46,924 nt of DNA from Chara braunii (GCA_003427395.1 BFEA01000625.1:163304-210227), one strand, 5' to 3'; positions 1 through 9,559 are shown, counted from the first letter of the stretch. The notes: generated by a model from the letters alone, not told the origin. A program made the numbers and translations.

Positions 1-344
1 TGAGACTTGACGACATTGGATCCAGACTCGACATTGGGATTCAGACATTTTGACGAGGGACTATTTGGGCCTGTGCTGAACACTTGTTGTTGACGACATT
101 CCCATCTTCCCTTCTTCTTCGTCTAACCCCACCTCCTTCGTCTGTGTATGGTTGGGGCTGGCGCAGTCTTCTTGTGTGAAGCGCCAGACCCCTTCGCACC
201 ATGATGATGATGATGTATGTTCGGGGCTGCATTACAATATTGATTGTTCGGATCATTGGTATCTAAGTCTTCCGCTGTGCTATCTTAAACTTTGTATTGA
301 AGGGTCGGTTCTTGTTCTGGTCTGCACCTATACGGTATGCAACA
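1..344 (+). repeat. 3' portion of the 5' LTR of element A
   Basis: This stretch is nearly identical to 3498-3842, the end of the downstream LTR, apart from single-base differences and one N. It ends in gtatgcaaca, the conventional CA terminus, and is followed after three bases by a primer-binding site. The near identity of the two LTR ends suggests that the insertion is fairly recent. Confidence 0.85.
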
Positions 345-347
345 GTT

Positions 348-361
348 TGGTATCTGAGCGG
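348..361 (+). other. Primer-binding site (initiator Met-tRNA type) of element A
   Basis: TGGTATCTGAGCGG begins four bases after the LTR end. It is one substitution away from the TGGTATCAGAGC core, complementary to the 3' end of plant initiator tRNA-Met, that primes many plant LTR retrotransposons. Confidence 0.75.
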
Positions 362-479
362 ACCTCTCATTCAGAGGACCCGCTCAATAAGTAGCAAGCT
401 TGCTTGATCTAGTGATCACTCATTAGTAAATCAAGTAGGACTTAGTCAAATCTTTGAAAAAAAAAATTCTTTTCTTGCA

Positions 480-945
480 ACAACTATCTGAAAATTTCTG
501 ATATTCGCATTTCGTTCTATCTGAAAATTTCTGATATTAGTAGNTCGTTTTTTTACGTGACAAATATCTGAAAATTTCTGAAAAATCGCATTTCGTTTTG
601 TCTGAAAATTCCCGATAGTAGCTTCTCGTTTCTCTGATATTTCGCAAACATAGCTGAAATTTCGGAAGTTAGTATTTCGTTTTCTAGGCATATTGGGATA
701 ACGATAGAAGTGGTCATATTCTCGGAAACCGAAATTATTCTTTTCTGAAAATCGAATTTCCATTCTATCTCGCAATTTTTTTTGAAAACCGAAATCTTGC
801 GCAGCCTATAGTCAGAGGTTGCCATATTCTCAGAAACTGCATTTCGTTCTTTCTGAAAATCGCATCTTTACTCTATTTCGCAAATTTTTTGTTTTTTTTC
901 AAAGATCGCAATTTAGTGAAAACCGAGACTTTGCGGAACCTAGCC
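480..945 (+). repeat. AT-rich interspersed repeats in the leader of element A
   Basis: A unit of roughly 30-40 bases built around tctgaaaatttctgatatt followed by cgcatttcgttt occurs at least six times in degenerating form between the PBS and gag. Copies start near 488, 523, 568, 600 and 635 and recur around 745-880. Base composition is much more AT-rich than the flanking gag and LTR. No coding signal is convincing here, although open frames run through it on both strands. Confidence 0.65.
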
Positions 946-1520
946 TAGATCTCGTTCATAATACTCTTCTGACACGTCTCACACATAATAGCTACAAAAA
1001 GCGTTTCCAGGCTCAGCTCGCTGCAATCGAGGCTCAGGAACAACCCCAGCTGGCAGCCAAGGCTGCCCGGCTACACGTTGAAGCAGCGGCAACAGCAGAG
1101 AAGCTACGGCTACAGGCCGAAGCAGACGCAGGTGCCCAGGCTCGCCGCAAGGAAGCCCAGGATCTGCTGCAGCGGCATGAAGCCGCCAGCATCGAAAGCT
1201 CAAGTTCCGGCATTTCGAATCATCAAGACCAACCGGGCTGCTGCACACGAGAAGACTGCACACGAGAAGACAGCGTGGCAGCCAGCCCATGTGGAGAAGG
1301 AAAATTTGGTCCGCGTCCGCAGCATGTCGCTGGAGTCCAACCGGAAACCATTGTGGAAGACCCAGCACCGCCCAAGCATCACGTGAAGGAGATCAGGTGG
1401 CCGTTGTCCAGTCGCGAAGCAACAACAACTCCCGAAAAAAGGGAAGGCAAAAACCGCATCGCCGGCCGGAAATGGACAGCCAGTACCACAGCGCGGGAAA
1501 CTGAGCTGCGCGGGAGGTGA
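819..1520 (+). pseudogene. gag: Gag remnant of element A
   Basis: The 233-codon open frame starts in leader repeats, so its first 40 or so residues are probably not native. From about residue 48 it becomes a typical gag-like Ala/Gln/Glu/Arg-rich helical segment (AQLAAIEAQE, EKLRLQAEADAGAQARRKEA), probably coiled coil. From about residue 125 it is low-complexity and shifts frame. No CCHC zinc knuckle is visible before the stop at 1520, so the nucleocapsid part is lost or out of frame. The known role of this family is to form the cytoplasmic virus-like particle around element RNA. Assignment rests on composition and on position between PBS and protease. Confidence 0.6.
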
Positions 1521-1639
1521 GGCGACTCCACCTCTCACTCCGCCAGATTTGGCCGCCTTGCTAGCGGCCTCCCTACACATCTGGGGAGGATGCGCATGTC
1601 GCAAGTCCTCGGTAATCTTAAGAGGATTACGCTGTCCAC

Positions 1640-2420
1640 TTGGTCCCACCGTTGGACCAACCGCTCCACGTGCAACAATCTACCGCGTGCACGGTTTCAT
1701 CACCATCGGCAAACGATTCGGCAGCTTCGCCGCCATCTATCGCCGGGGATTCGAAGTCATGGTCAAGACTTGAAGAGCTCGACCCGTTGACATTCGCGGA
1801 CTTCCAATGGATGCCCGTTCCCCCGTCCGGTCGATTGTCGAAACCGCATTGCAACGTGCTCATGGCACAACTGCGGGATTACTTGCACACTGCAGTACCG
1901 ACTCCGTTGATGGACGCCGGAGTAGAGGTTGTCGACCTTTACGCCTATAGTGCGAAGATCGACCGCGAGTTCAAGACGCAACGGTACGACGACACCGACG
2001 CACCATTGCTACATGTACGCATTCAGATCGGAGAGGCGACCTACAACGCTTTGATCGATTGCGGAAGCACTCGCAACTATATGGGCCACAGATTTCCGGT
2101 GCGCAATGGCTTGGGGCCACGCGTTCGGAGGAAGTCGCAGCCCACGCAAGTCACGTTGGCCAACGGTCACACGCACAAGTCAATCGACCGGTGCATTTGA
2201 CCCCGTCCTCGTGTACTTCGCCCCGCATGTACCCGAGGCCGTGTCCTTCGACATTTTGGACACCAAGTTTGCAGATTTGCAAGCATCGGCACCGCTGATC
2301 TACGACGGCTACGAGCGACGAAGACCAGCTAAGGAAGCTTCGCAAACCTGCCCCTCCCACCCGGATTGTGGTCCCTCCCTCAGACAGACAGCTTCGCCCT
2401 CGCAGGTAAGCTCGGTCTTT
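1640..2420 (+). pseudogene. pol: Pol remnant of element A: retropepsin joined to pol tail
   Basis: The first frame (1640-2200) has an acidic, proline-containing linker and then a retropepsin with LLHVRIQIGEATYNALIDCG, the active-site DCGS at about residue 140. A frameshift near 2195 moves the sequence to a second frame, which continues the protease C-terminus (VYFAPHVPEAVSFDILDTKF). At about 2269 the text passes directly into ADLQASAPLIYDGYE, the tail that in element D lies at the end of integrase. About 3 kb of RT, RNase H and integrase is thus missing, cleanly and in frame. The catalytic triplet is Asp-Cys-Gly instead of Asp-Thr/Ser-Gly. The product cannot polymerise or integrate by itself. 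Confidence 0.8.
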
Positions 2421-2434
2421 CAAGTAGGGGGGGG
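2421..2434 (+). other. Polypurine tract of element A
   Basis: caagtagggggggg lies immediately upstream of the LTR start tgtggcatac. Position and purine run fit the primer for plus-strand DNA synthesis. Element D shows the same arrangement in reverse at 11890-11906. Confidence 0.75.
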
Positions 2435-2747
2435 TGTGGCATACTGCGTAGCCACACGGGCCCTGTAGGACCCGTCCCGGACATTCAGCCTAAAAGCCTA
2501 AAACTTAGGAGCTACAGGCCCCGGTCGTTTCAGCCTGAAAACTGAAAAACGAGGGCCTGCAGGCCGTACTCCGTTTCAGTCTATTTCTGGGTCTTTCAGA
2601 CCCAGAGTTTTTCCAGCCTGAAACGGAGGGCTATTCTTAGGCCCTGGGCTAATTTTAGGCCCTCATTTGTTTCGACCTGCGCTAAGATTCAGGCACGAAA
2701 ACTGGGTTTCGGAACAGGCTATTTCTGGCCTGTTCCCACGCCAGCTC

Positions 2748-3027
2748 GAGCAGGAGCTGCAGCTGCAGCCCCTGCCTCCCTGCGGCATTATTGGCAAGAG
2801 CACGAGCAGGAGCTGCAGCTGCAGCCCCTGCCTCCCTGCGGCATTATTGACGAGAGCACGAGCAGGAGCTGCAGCTGCAGCCCCTGCCTCCCTTCGGCAT
2901 TATTGGCAAGAGCACGAGCAGGAGCTGCAGCTGCAGCCCCTGCCTCCCTTNGGCATTATTGGCAAGAGCACGAGCAGGAGCTGCAGCTGCAGCCCCTGCC
3001 TCCCTTCGGCATTATTGGCAAGAGCAG
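2748..3027 (+). repeat. Five-copy 56-bp tandem repeat inside the LTR
   Basis: Units start at 2748, 2804, 2860, 2916 and 2972, an exact 56-base period. Each contains gagcaggagctgcagctgca, then a run ending gcctccct, and finally gcattattggcaagagcac. Differences between units are single substitutions. The period is not a multiple of three, so the apparent open frame through it is unlikely to be coding. The repeated gagctgcagctgcagc core is partly palindromic. Confidence 0.9.
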
Positions 3028-3384
3028 CCTCCTGGACTGCTCGCCCGAGTCAGGAGGCACCCNTGATAGTACATAGGAGCTTCAGGCACTGAACGGGTAG
3101 GCAGTTGGAGAGTAGGACGGTAGTCTTCAGATTTCGGCCGCAGCACTCAGGAGGAGCGCTGCAGTAGTTTTCAGCGCTAGGCAGTAGTAGTAGCGCTAGC
3201 TGTAGTCTTCGGCGCTGGGCGCCATAGCCATAGCAGTAGTCTTCAGCNCTGGGCGCTGTAGGTGGTAGGTAGTGGAGTGGGGAGAGACACTGGCGGAGGC
3301 CAGTGGTACGTACCTGTGGCGCCATCGCTCCAGCTCCATCTTCGAGGTACCTGCATCAAGGCGCCAACTTCACAGGTTAGTACT

Positions 3385-3404
3385 AGAGAGAGAGAGAGAG
3401 AGAG
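3385..3404 (+). repeat. (GA)n microsatellite in the LTR
   Basis: Ten GA dinucleotides lie in the downstream third of the LTR, shortly before the gacttgacgacattgg segment. Related LTRs at 6658-6697 and 11260-11325 carry longer versions at a comparable place. Confidence 0.9.
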
Positions 3405-3842
3405 TTCCTCTTCCTCTTCTTCTCAGTCCATCTCTTCTTCCCCTCTCACCACCTGCTTCTCAGTATCAGCGGACTACTACAGAGAGAGAGCTGTGACATG
3501 AGACTTGACGACATTGGATCCAGACTCGACATTGGGATTCAGACATTTTGATGAGGGACTATTTGGGCCTGTGCTGAACACTTGTTGTTGACGAAATTCC
3601 CATCTTCCCTTCTTCTTCGTCTAACCCCACCTCCTTCGTCTGTGTATGGTTGGGGCTGGCGCAGTCTTCTTGTGTGAAGCGCCAGACCCCTTCNCACCAT
3701 GATGATGATGATGTATGTTCGGGGCTGCATTACAATATTGATTGTTCGGATCATTGGTATCTAAGTCTTCCGCTGTGCTATCTTATACTTTGTATTGAAG
3801 GGTCGGTTCTTGTTCTGGTCTGCACCTATACGGTATGCAACA

Positions 3843-4088
3843 CTCAGAGTCTCCATCGATGCTCTACTTCCGCAGGTTGCCGACATCGACGCCCCGTGCA
3901 CTCCCGCTTCCATTCTGAAGATGAGAGATTTGCTCACCAAAGCACATGGTTCCTTGCAAAATGCACAAGCTCGCATGCAGTAGCAACCAAACCCGTGTGG
4001 TATGCCTTGTCCTTTCCATGAAGGTGATCTCGTATGGGTTTCCTCTGAGGAGTTTGCCTTTCAGCAAAACATCTCACGGAAATTCTTG
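3843..4088 (+). pseudogene. pol: Integrase C-terminal fragment from a related Ty3/gypsy element
   Basis: The plus-strand frame reads DALLPQVADIDAPCTP, then a helical QNAQARMQ, one in-frame TAG, then CPFHEGDLVWVSSEEF and NISRKF. The same order occurs on the minus strand of element D around 12370-12600 (ADIDVACTP, AQVRMQQQANRRRMPC, GDLVWVSAEEF, DVSRKL), so this is the part between the integrase core and the chromodomain-like tail. The stop replaces the first of two glutamines, consistent with CAG to TAG. Its left edge is the LTR end of element A and its right edge is a reversed LTR, so only about 80 codons survive. Confidence 0.75.
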
Positions 4089-4690
4089 AGCTGTCCTCCG
4101 ATGTCTGCAGGTGACGAGGGCCCTGTGCCCAGCAATGGAGATGCAGCGATGGGGCCACCAGGTAAGTCCCTCTAACCCAGTGTGCGCTGTCCTCTACTCA
4201 GCTACTCCCTAGCGCTGATGTCCTAACTCTACTAATGCTCTCATGAAGTAGCATGGCGAATTGTCTCCAAAAGCACTGCATGTTGCAGATGGAGGCTGTC
4301 CCAGCTATATATAGCGCTGGGTCTACTGGATCCTGCACTGGTCTGTATCCTGGGTCATCCAATCGTAATGCCGATTGACGATCCAGGATGCAGGCCCAAA
4401 TCCTGGTCCGAGATCCTGGACTCAAAACAGCCTGCCTGGGTCCCTACCGGACGTCCGTGTCAGCAGAGGTATCCTCGCTACGGGACAAAAAATGGGAATA
4501 CTGAAACGAAACAGACAAAAGAATGGGAATACTGAAATGAAACAAACAAACGACTGAGAACGACAAAATCAACTCAGAAAAACGCAGCCAACCCAGACAA
4601 ACAAAGAAAAACACCCCCATCTCGTACACCATGACCCCTATCCCAAAGGCGGGCCCTAGAGGGGCTCGTGTCAGAGCCTTGCATACCACA
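4089..4690 (-). repeat. Truncated LTR of a minus-strand element (element C)
   Basis: The right edge, gcataccaca at 4681-4690, is the reverse complement of the LTR start seen in elements A and D, and a C-rich stretch (reverse-strand polypurine tract) follows it. Internal similarity is seen around 4140-4175 (ccaggtaagtccct) to the element D LTR near 11400-11430. The LTR is cut at about 4089, where the integrase fragment ends, leaving about 600 bp instead of 1.1-1.4 kb. Confidence 0.65.
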
Positions 4691-5150
4691 CCCCCTCCTT
4701 CTTGAAGAACAAGCCTACCGGCGAGGGCGAAGCTTCTATTTGAGGGAGGGACTGTGGCGGGAGTAGAGTGGCTGGCAGGTCACTGTCTAGCTTCCTTGGC
4801 GAGACGTCATCACTCATAGTCGGCGAGGATGTCTGGTGTGCTAGGCTGTAGCTGGGCACAAGTGAGCCAGTGAGTGTCATTGCAATTACAGTTGCTGAAT
4901 TGTACTTGATACTGCATTGGCTTCTTGCCATACTGACAATGCAAGATGATTTTCTCCAGCTGCTGGAGTCCACCCAGAGACGGCGGATCCTAAGAACGGC
5001 GGCCCAAAAAGTTATAGGTAGCGAGCTTAGAGGCATGAAAGACCGGATGCACCTTGGAGTGAGATGGCACCTCGATGATGAATCCGTGGGCTGATCGCCA
5101 GCAGCGGAACAAATGAGCCAAGGGCCGAACCACATACCTTTCACTGGTCA
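4691..5150 (-). pseudogene. pol: Pol C-terminal tail of element C (integrase end, chromo-like)
   Basis: Read on the minus strand, the segment starts near 5145 with MWFGPWLI and continues after a frameshift with KVHPVFHASKLATY, GKKPMQYQVQF, HWLTCAQLQ and a tail ending next to the polypurine tract. Elements D and A have the same succession (VHPVFHASKLATY, NKPMQYKVSFKW, DLQASAPLIY). In Ty3/gypsy pol this is the target-interacting end of integrase. It is broken by frame changes and is only a terminal fragment. The interior of the element is missing and a (CTT)n tract lies where RT and integrase should be. Confidence 0.7.
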
Positions 5151-5182
5151 GTATCTGGCTCTGCTGAGAGGGAGTTGAGAGG

Positions 5183-5361
5183 ACTTCTTCTTCTGCTGCT
5201 GCTTCTGCTTCTCCTTCTTCTCCTTCTTCTTCTTCTTCTTCTTCTTCTTCTCCTTCTCCTTCTCCTTCTCCTTCTCCTCCTTCTCCTCCTCCTCCTCCTC
5301 CTCCTTCTTCTTCTTCTTCTTCTTCTTCTTCTTCTTCTTCTTCTTCTTCTTCTTCTTCTTC
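5183..5361. repeat. (CTT)n/(CTC)n microsatellite
   Basis: About 180 bases of cttctt, ctcctt and ctgctg triplets with a long uninterrupted CTT block at the right. Open frames of polyleucine (plus) and polyarginine (minus) through it are artefacts of the repeat. Confidence 0.95.
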
Positions 5362-6653
5362 TGTTATGAACCTGGTTGCTTTCGTCAGAAGACCACCACT
5401 CGCTCACATAGACTTCCAGGTATGCCCATACATACACAGAAGGAATGGGAGAGGATGGGAGTATCAAACCACACCGGGAGATAGAAACACAGCGGAAGAC
5501 TTGACCATGCGATATGACAGAGTACACTGAAAGTGAAATTCACTCCACAGAATCCTCACAACCAGTCACAAAGGAAAGCCGAGTAGATCACATCCAGAAA
5601 ACAATGAAGCGGAGATAGTTCCCACACAGTATCAACACTGCTTATTAAACTCAGAGTCTCAATTCGTCAGAACAACCCCAGAACTGTGGTGCGCTGCTCA
5701 GAAATGAGCAGCGCTTCTTTCCCCAACCCTGAGTAACCGCTATTACTACCCCTGAGCCCCTGAAACAACCATCACCACCCAGATACTGCCTCCAGAGGGA
5801 AGCACCACCCTGAAACAGGCCTCTGAGGCCAAGCGCCTCTCAGAGGATGAAGAAGAAGACCAGTGCCACAGTATCTGACGATGATGAAGTGCCAGAAGAC
5901 TTCCCGAATGGAAATCTGCAGCAGCGCCACCTCCCCTGACAAAGATGATCTCTGAGGATGAAGCTGCAGCTATGGCTGCAGCGCCACACACCCTGACACC
6001 CTACTCCTGAGGAGGGTTCAGCAGGGCACCAACTTCTCTTGCCTCCAGCAGACTTCGGATAGCCCGGACCTCTGAACAGCCCCACGTGCTGTCAGAGAAC
6101 AGTGTAGGTCCCAGCTATGGCCGACACTTCGCAGGTCCAGCTATGTCTGTCTTCTCCAATGCTGAAGCTGTACCACCTCCAGTTCATGCGTTACGCAGCT
6201 GTGCTGTACACGGTACCGACTGCCAAAAGCCCTGAACCGTTTTTCCTAGACCTATTCATAATCTACCCTAGCCTAGACACGACCTAGACCGGACTGACTG
6301 GACTGACTGGTACCGTTTCAGTTCGGCCTCTAGGGCCTCTCCCTACCCGGCTATAGGCTATAGGAGCGTCTAGCAGTACAGGCCCGTAGGCCCTTCTGTC
6401 CTAGTGGTAGCCCGGGTCTGCTATTCGCAGTTAGGGTAGCTGTAGGAAATTCAGGTTAGTGCGGACCCGTAATTTTCCCAAATATACAGATATGTCCCTC
6501 ACGAATTTCCCCACAGGCAGATCTCTCGGTTAGCCCTCAGCCAAACAAAGTGGCGAAGCTACCCTATCTATGTTACAGCCTCGGGTCGACGGGTTACAGG
6601 CGGCAGAATCAGCAAGTCATTGCACCTCTGCCCTCCATATCCATCTTCTACAT

Positions 6654-6698
<45 letters not shown>

Positions 6699-7093
6699 TC
6701 ATGACTTGGTTACTATCTTTTGGGCTGCACCCAGACTTGGACATGACTTTGGATTGAGACTTTCGTGGGAGACTATTGAGAGAGAGACTATCATTGATCA
6801 ACAGAGGCATTGAGTTCCACTCTCTTCTTCTTCCCCCCCTTTTGTCTCTCTCCTCCCGCCACCCTTCGTCAGTGTGATTCTCTCACCATGTGTGTGCAGC
6901 CAGGCAGCATTCTCCTATGTATGCACTGCCTGCCATGATCCAGCTGTACGATGGATGAGGTTTGGGTCATGTCTTGAGTCCAATGAGTCAGATCGGTACA
7001 TTTCAGTCTTCCGCTGCATTAGTTGCTGTTTCTTGCTTTGGGTGATTTATTGGTTCTGCCACATGGCAATCTGATGATTTTAGGGATGCGACA
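5362..7093. repeat. Mosaic of LTR-like sequence
   Basis: The left edge starts tgttatgaacc. At about 5490-5506 it contains cacagcggaagactt, the reverse complement of a block near the 3' end of the element A LTR (aagtcttccgctgtg), so the left part looks like a minus-strand LTR end. The right part resembles a plus-strand LTR end: a (GA)n tract, then a dacttgg-like stretch, the agtcttccgctg block at about 7005, and a terminus ggatgcgaca at 7084-7093. No PBS, PPT or pol sequence was recognised. The block at 5816-5862 (gcctctgaggccaagcgcct and onward) recurs at 18478-18523 beside the sequencing adapter. Exact boundaries of the constituent LTRs are uncertain. Confidence 0.45.
6658..6697. repeat. (GA)n microsatellite
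   Basis: About twenty GA repeats between catctat and gttcatgacttgg, in the same relative place as the GA tracts of the other LTRs of this type. Confidence 0.95.
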
Positions 7094-7377
7094 GTTGGTT
7101 GCTGTGATTTGAGATTTCGGGAGTAATAACAGCCCCTACCACCCCCAAAGAAATTCACACATCCCAGAGACCACTAAGGGTTCAAATGTACCTGGACTGT
7201 AGAACTGGCAATGGTGTAATATGTTATGGTGGCAATGTGTTGCATTCTTACAAGGTTGTGATGATACTGCACATTGTGCCAACTTGAAGGTCAATTAGTC
7301 ATTCAATCATTTTCTGACATGTTTGTATTTCACTCACCATTGAGTAACTTGCTCTATGTTATTCTCTTCCTTCGCAG

Positions 7378-7726
7378 ATGATTTATATTTCAAGGCTGTC
7401 AACAACATGGTCGCTACGCTACGCCTGAATGATTCTGAACCCACAACCTGCATTCTCAGCATACACGTAGTGAGGAATCACCAAGCTGTGTACGTAAATG
7501 TGAGTGCTTACTCCTTGAGCCCAGTTCATTGACTTGCATGTCGAAGTACTTTCTGTGCAAATTGTACCCAAGTTCCCATGCATTACTTGCCTCTCGCTTG
7601 CAGCCAACTTCTGTCTGCCTTTGTTTTTGTTTTTTAGTTGTTCACCACTCTTCCGAATACCATTAACCAAAATTTCCACAGGTGGCAAACCGAGAAGCAT
7701 GTATGATGAACTTGGCAATCAGCTAA
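7378..7726 (+). CDS. Candidate last two exons of an unidentified host gene
   Basis: A possible exon at 7378-7499 is preceded by a pyrimidine stretch ending cag and followed by a gtgagt donor. After two lead bases it has 40 sense codons (DLYFKAVNNMVATLRLND, then EPTTCILSIHVVRNHQ and AVYVN). A 182-base intron with a T-rich tract, a branch-like ttaacc and a cag acceptor leads to 7682-7726, which in phase gives 14 codons (VANREACMMNLAIS) and a TAA stop. Residue composition and splice signals look genuinely coding, unlike the surrounding TE debris. I do not recognise the family. Upstream exons are not visible; the LTR mosaic to the left would lie in an intron or 5' region. An alternative acceptor frame would end at 7752. 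Confidence 0.4.
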
Positions 7727-7949
7727 ATAAGATCAGTAATTTCTGCCGTTGAAAAGCAAACGTCTTCACTTGCATTTGTGGAAATATTATATTATGTGAG
7801 TGGTGCTAATTCTCTTCTGAGCCTATCTGAAACCCATAACACATGCACAGATACATGTTTCTAGGATATCCTTTTGAGTAGACATGTACTGTGTATGGCA
7901 ATTTTTCATGTAAAACAGTAAAAGAAAAACATACCTCATACTAGTAATA
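7727..7949 (+). other. Possible 3' UTR / unassigned sequence
   Basis: This AT-rich stretch follows the candidate terminal exon and runs into the TIR element. No further gene-like signal was seen. It may be the 3' untranslated region of the preceding candidate gene. Confidence 0.25.
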
Positions 7950-7970
7950 GGGCCTCGTTAGACACTCCTT
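7950..7970 (+). repeat. Left terminal inverted repeat
   Basis: gggcctcgttagacactcctt is the exact reverse complement of 9560-9580. The preceding ATA duplicates the base triplet after the right terminus. Confidence 0.95.
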
Positions 7971-8047
7971 GTGCACCCGAAATCCACAAGGAAATGATTG
8001 TTCCACCTGTCCTTGGGGACGATTCTCGAAAAAAAAAGTGAAAACAC

Positions 8048-8069
8048 CACAAGGAGATTTCCTTGTGGC
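8048..8069. repeat. Left subterminal palindrome of the TIR element
   Basis: A ccacaagga half-site faces its reverse complement tccttgtgg across four central bases. The same 22-base design with one central difference occurs at 9524-9545. Further single copies of ccacaagga or its complement lie at about 7990, 8072 and 9452. These are good candidates for transposase binding sites. Confidence 0.85.
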
Positions 8070-8416
8070 ATCCTTGTGGACACAGCCATTTTTTCCTAAC
8101 CCCCAAGGGACCTCCTGAAGTCCCTCGGAGCACAAGGAAGCGCGAAATTCGGAGCGGCGAAGGCATGCGTCGACGCACACTTTCGGTTTGTGGGTGGTCC
8201 AGACCTGGTCCAACGAACGGGAGCACGGACATCCCTGCGTCGAAAATCTGCACGGCGCCTCAACGGCTCCAAACGGTAACCGTCGGCGTGAGGCCTCCGT
8301 CCGTCTACGCGAATCGCCGGCTGGCGTCCTGCGGTCTGCTGCGGCGGGCAATCGTCGACAACGGTCCGAAATTCGAATGCTTTTCCCACCCGGCGCCCCT
8401 TTCGACGACGACAGTT

Positions 8417-8965
8417 TCATTGCAGAAGATCGTCATTTTCTTCGTTTGTTGTCACGCCTCGCACGTTGGAGCACAGATCTTCCACCGATCTTTCTTGTGT
8501 CCACGGGCTTCTTCGTTGGACGGTCGACCGCTGTCTTCGGTTTGTTGCCCTTTGAGCGGCCCTTACATGGCCGACCTGCTGCACAGGCTGCCTCTGCTGC
8601 TCCTTGTCGTCGTGCTGCTTCTCGTCGTTGTCTTCTTCCACGTGTGTTTCGTCGCATTGCCTGAGGTCTTCCCACGTGCCTCCAGTCCTGCGCTTCACCC
8701 ACCACCGCGGCGTTGCACGAGGAATCACTCCGCAACCCAACGCGCAGCACAGCTGAACAACAGCCTCCGACGTCGCATCGTATTCGGCCCCATCGTCCGG
8801 AGCTTGCGCCAATGTCCTCCGTCTACGCGCGCGCAACTGCTCCTTCAGTCGCCCCAGCACCCTCTCCTGCTGACATTGAAGAACGATCGTGGACACGGCC
8901 GCCGCCATGGCCTGCAGCTCACGAGGTGTCAACACATCACGTCTACCCTCTGCGCCGCCCTCCAT
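8417..8965 (-). CDS. Harbinger-type transposase N-terminal-like protein
   Basis: This 182-residue frame opens with MEGGAEGRRDVLTPRELQAM. It then has a charged helix (about residues 30-52, rich in Arg/Gln) and a Cys-containing hydrophobic stretch. Residues 84-105 contain PRWWVKRRTGGTWEDLRQCD, a motif that in plant and animal PIF/Harbinger transposases immediately precedes the region leading to the DDE nuclease. Instead of that nuclease, the frame continues with a Gln/Asp/Glu/Arg-rich tail and stops at 8417. It is either a truncated transposase or a short accessory protein of a two-gene element. It is the only reading frame in the element that carries a family motif. Codons are GC-rich like the rest of the element. 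Confidence 0.5.
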   Translation of the reverse strand: MEGGAEGRRDVLTPRELQAMAAAVSTIVLQCQQERVLGRLKEQLRARRRRTLAQAPDDGAEYDATSEAVVQLCCALGCGVIPRATPRWWVKRRTGGTWEDLRQCDETHVEEDNDEKQHDDKEQQRQPVQQVGHVRAAQRATNRRQRSTVQRRSPWTQERSVEDLCSNVRGVTTNEENDDLLQ

Positions 8966-9523
8966 AGCCGCGACGTGGACACGGTCCCGTCTTTCCGCTG
9001 CCGTTTGTGTCGTCCTTCCGCACCCGACGAAGAAGCCGAAAACGTCCGTCGAAAGGTTCCCCCTTGTCTCTGCTTACAGTCCCGCTCATGAAAACGAGGA
9101 GTAAGGCGCAGTCGACGTGTGCAAAGGTCCACGGCGATGGACGCACCACACGCTGCCCGCGCACTCGCAACGGCCTCGGGACGGAACCTCCATCGCCGCT
9201 GAGCCCCTTTCCGCAGAACGCCGTCCTCGCGCCGCCAGCCACACGTCGTCGTCGTCGTCGCAGCAGTCGTTCGAATTTCGAATTTCAAATGCCCACGCCC
9301 TTGGGGTTAAATTTCTTTTTGTGTCGCCCGCCGTCTGCCGTTTCCTGCCTCGCGTCGCTGGACCACGCCACCTCCACACGGACAAAAGAAGCTGGACCAA
9401 GGATGACCGACCCCGCGGCCGCTAATTTACGTATGAAAATGGCCGCGGGGAAGCCACAAGGAAACATCCTCGGGGGAGGTCCCCAAGGATGAGTGGAACG
9501 ACGCCGCAAATTCCCCTAAAAAA

Positions 9524-9545
9524 CCACAAGGACATTTCCTTGTGG
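9524..9545. repeat. Right subterminal palindrome of the TIR element
   Basis: ccacaaggacatttccttgtgg pairs half-site to half-site and mirrors the palindrome at 8048-8069. It lies 14 bases inside the right TIR. Confidence 0.85.
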
Positions 9546-9559
9546 CTCAACGAACTCGT

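Larger units (their letters stand above)
1..3842 (+). mobile_element. Element A: internally deleted Ty3/gypsy LTR retrotransposon
   Basis: The first 344 bases recur almost exactly at 3498-3842, as expected for the 3' part of a 5' LTR and the matching part of a 3' LTR. Between them lie a primer-binding site, an AT-rich leader, a gag remnant, a retropepsin, the extreme C-terminal tail of pol and a purine tract. Reverse transcriptase, RNase H and most of integrase are absent. The element is therefore a non-autonomous deletion derivative. Its LTR ends (tgtggcatac ... gtatgcaaca) match those of minus-strand element D at 10812-11889, which still carries the missing enzymes. The 5' end of the 5' LTR lies outside the window, so a target-site duplication cannot be checked. 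The 3' edge abuts an integrase fragment of a related element, suggesting nested insertion. Confidence 0.85.
2435..3842 (+). repeat. 3' LTR of element A (1408 bp)
   Basis: The LTR begins TGTGGCATAC and ends GTATGCAACA, an imperfect terminal inverted repeat with the usual TG/CA boundaries. It contains a 56-bp tandem array (2748-3027), a short (GA)n tract at 3385-3404 and the 345-bp segment shared with the window start. Single N calls at 2951, 3063, 3248 and 3694 mark uncertain bases. Transcription signals presumably lie here, but I could not place a TATA box or polyadenylation site confidently. Confidence 0.85.

Noticed and set aside
2748-3027. Regular repeats considered as a CRISPR array
   Set aside because: Units are contiguous with no unique spacers, lie inside a eukaryotic LTR, and have no cas genes nearby.
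5141-5527. Polyarginine and polyleucine open frames
   Set aside because: They are translations of the (CTT)n/(CTC)n microsatellite.
8063-9091. 342-codon plus-strand open frame inside the TIR element
   Set aside because: It lies antisense to the frame with the transposase motif, has no recognisable domain, and is explained by the GC-rich, stop-poor composition.
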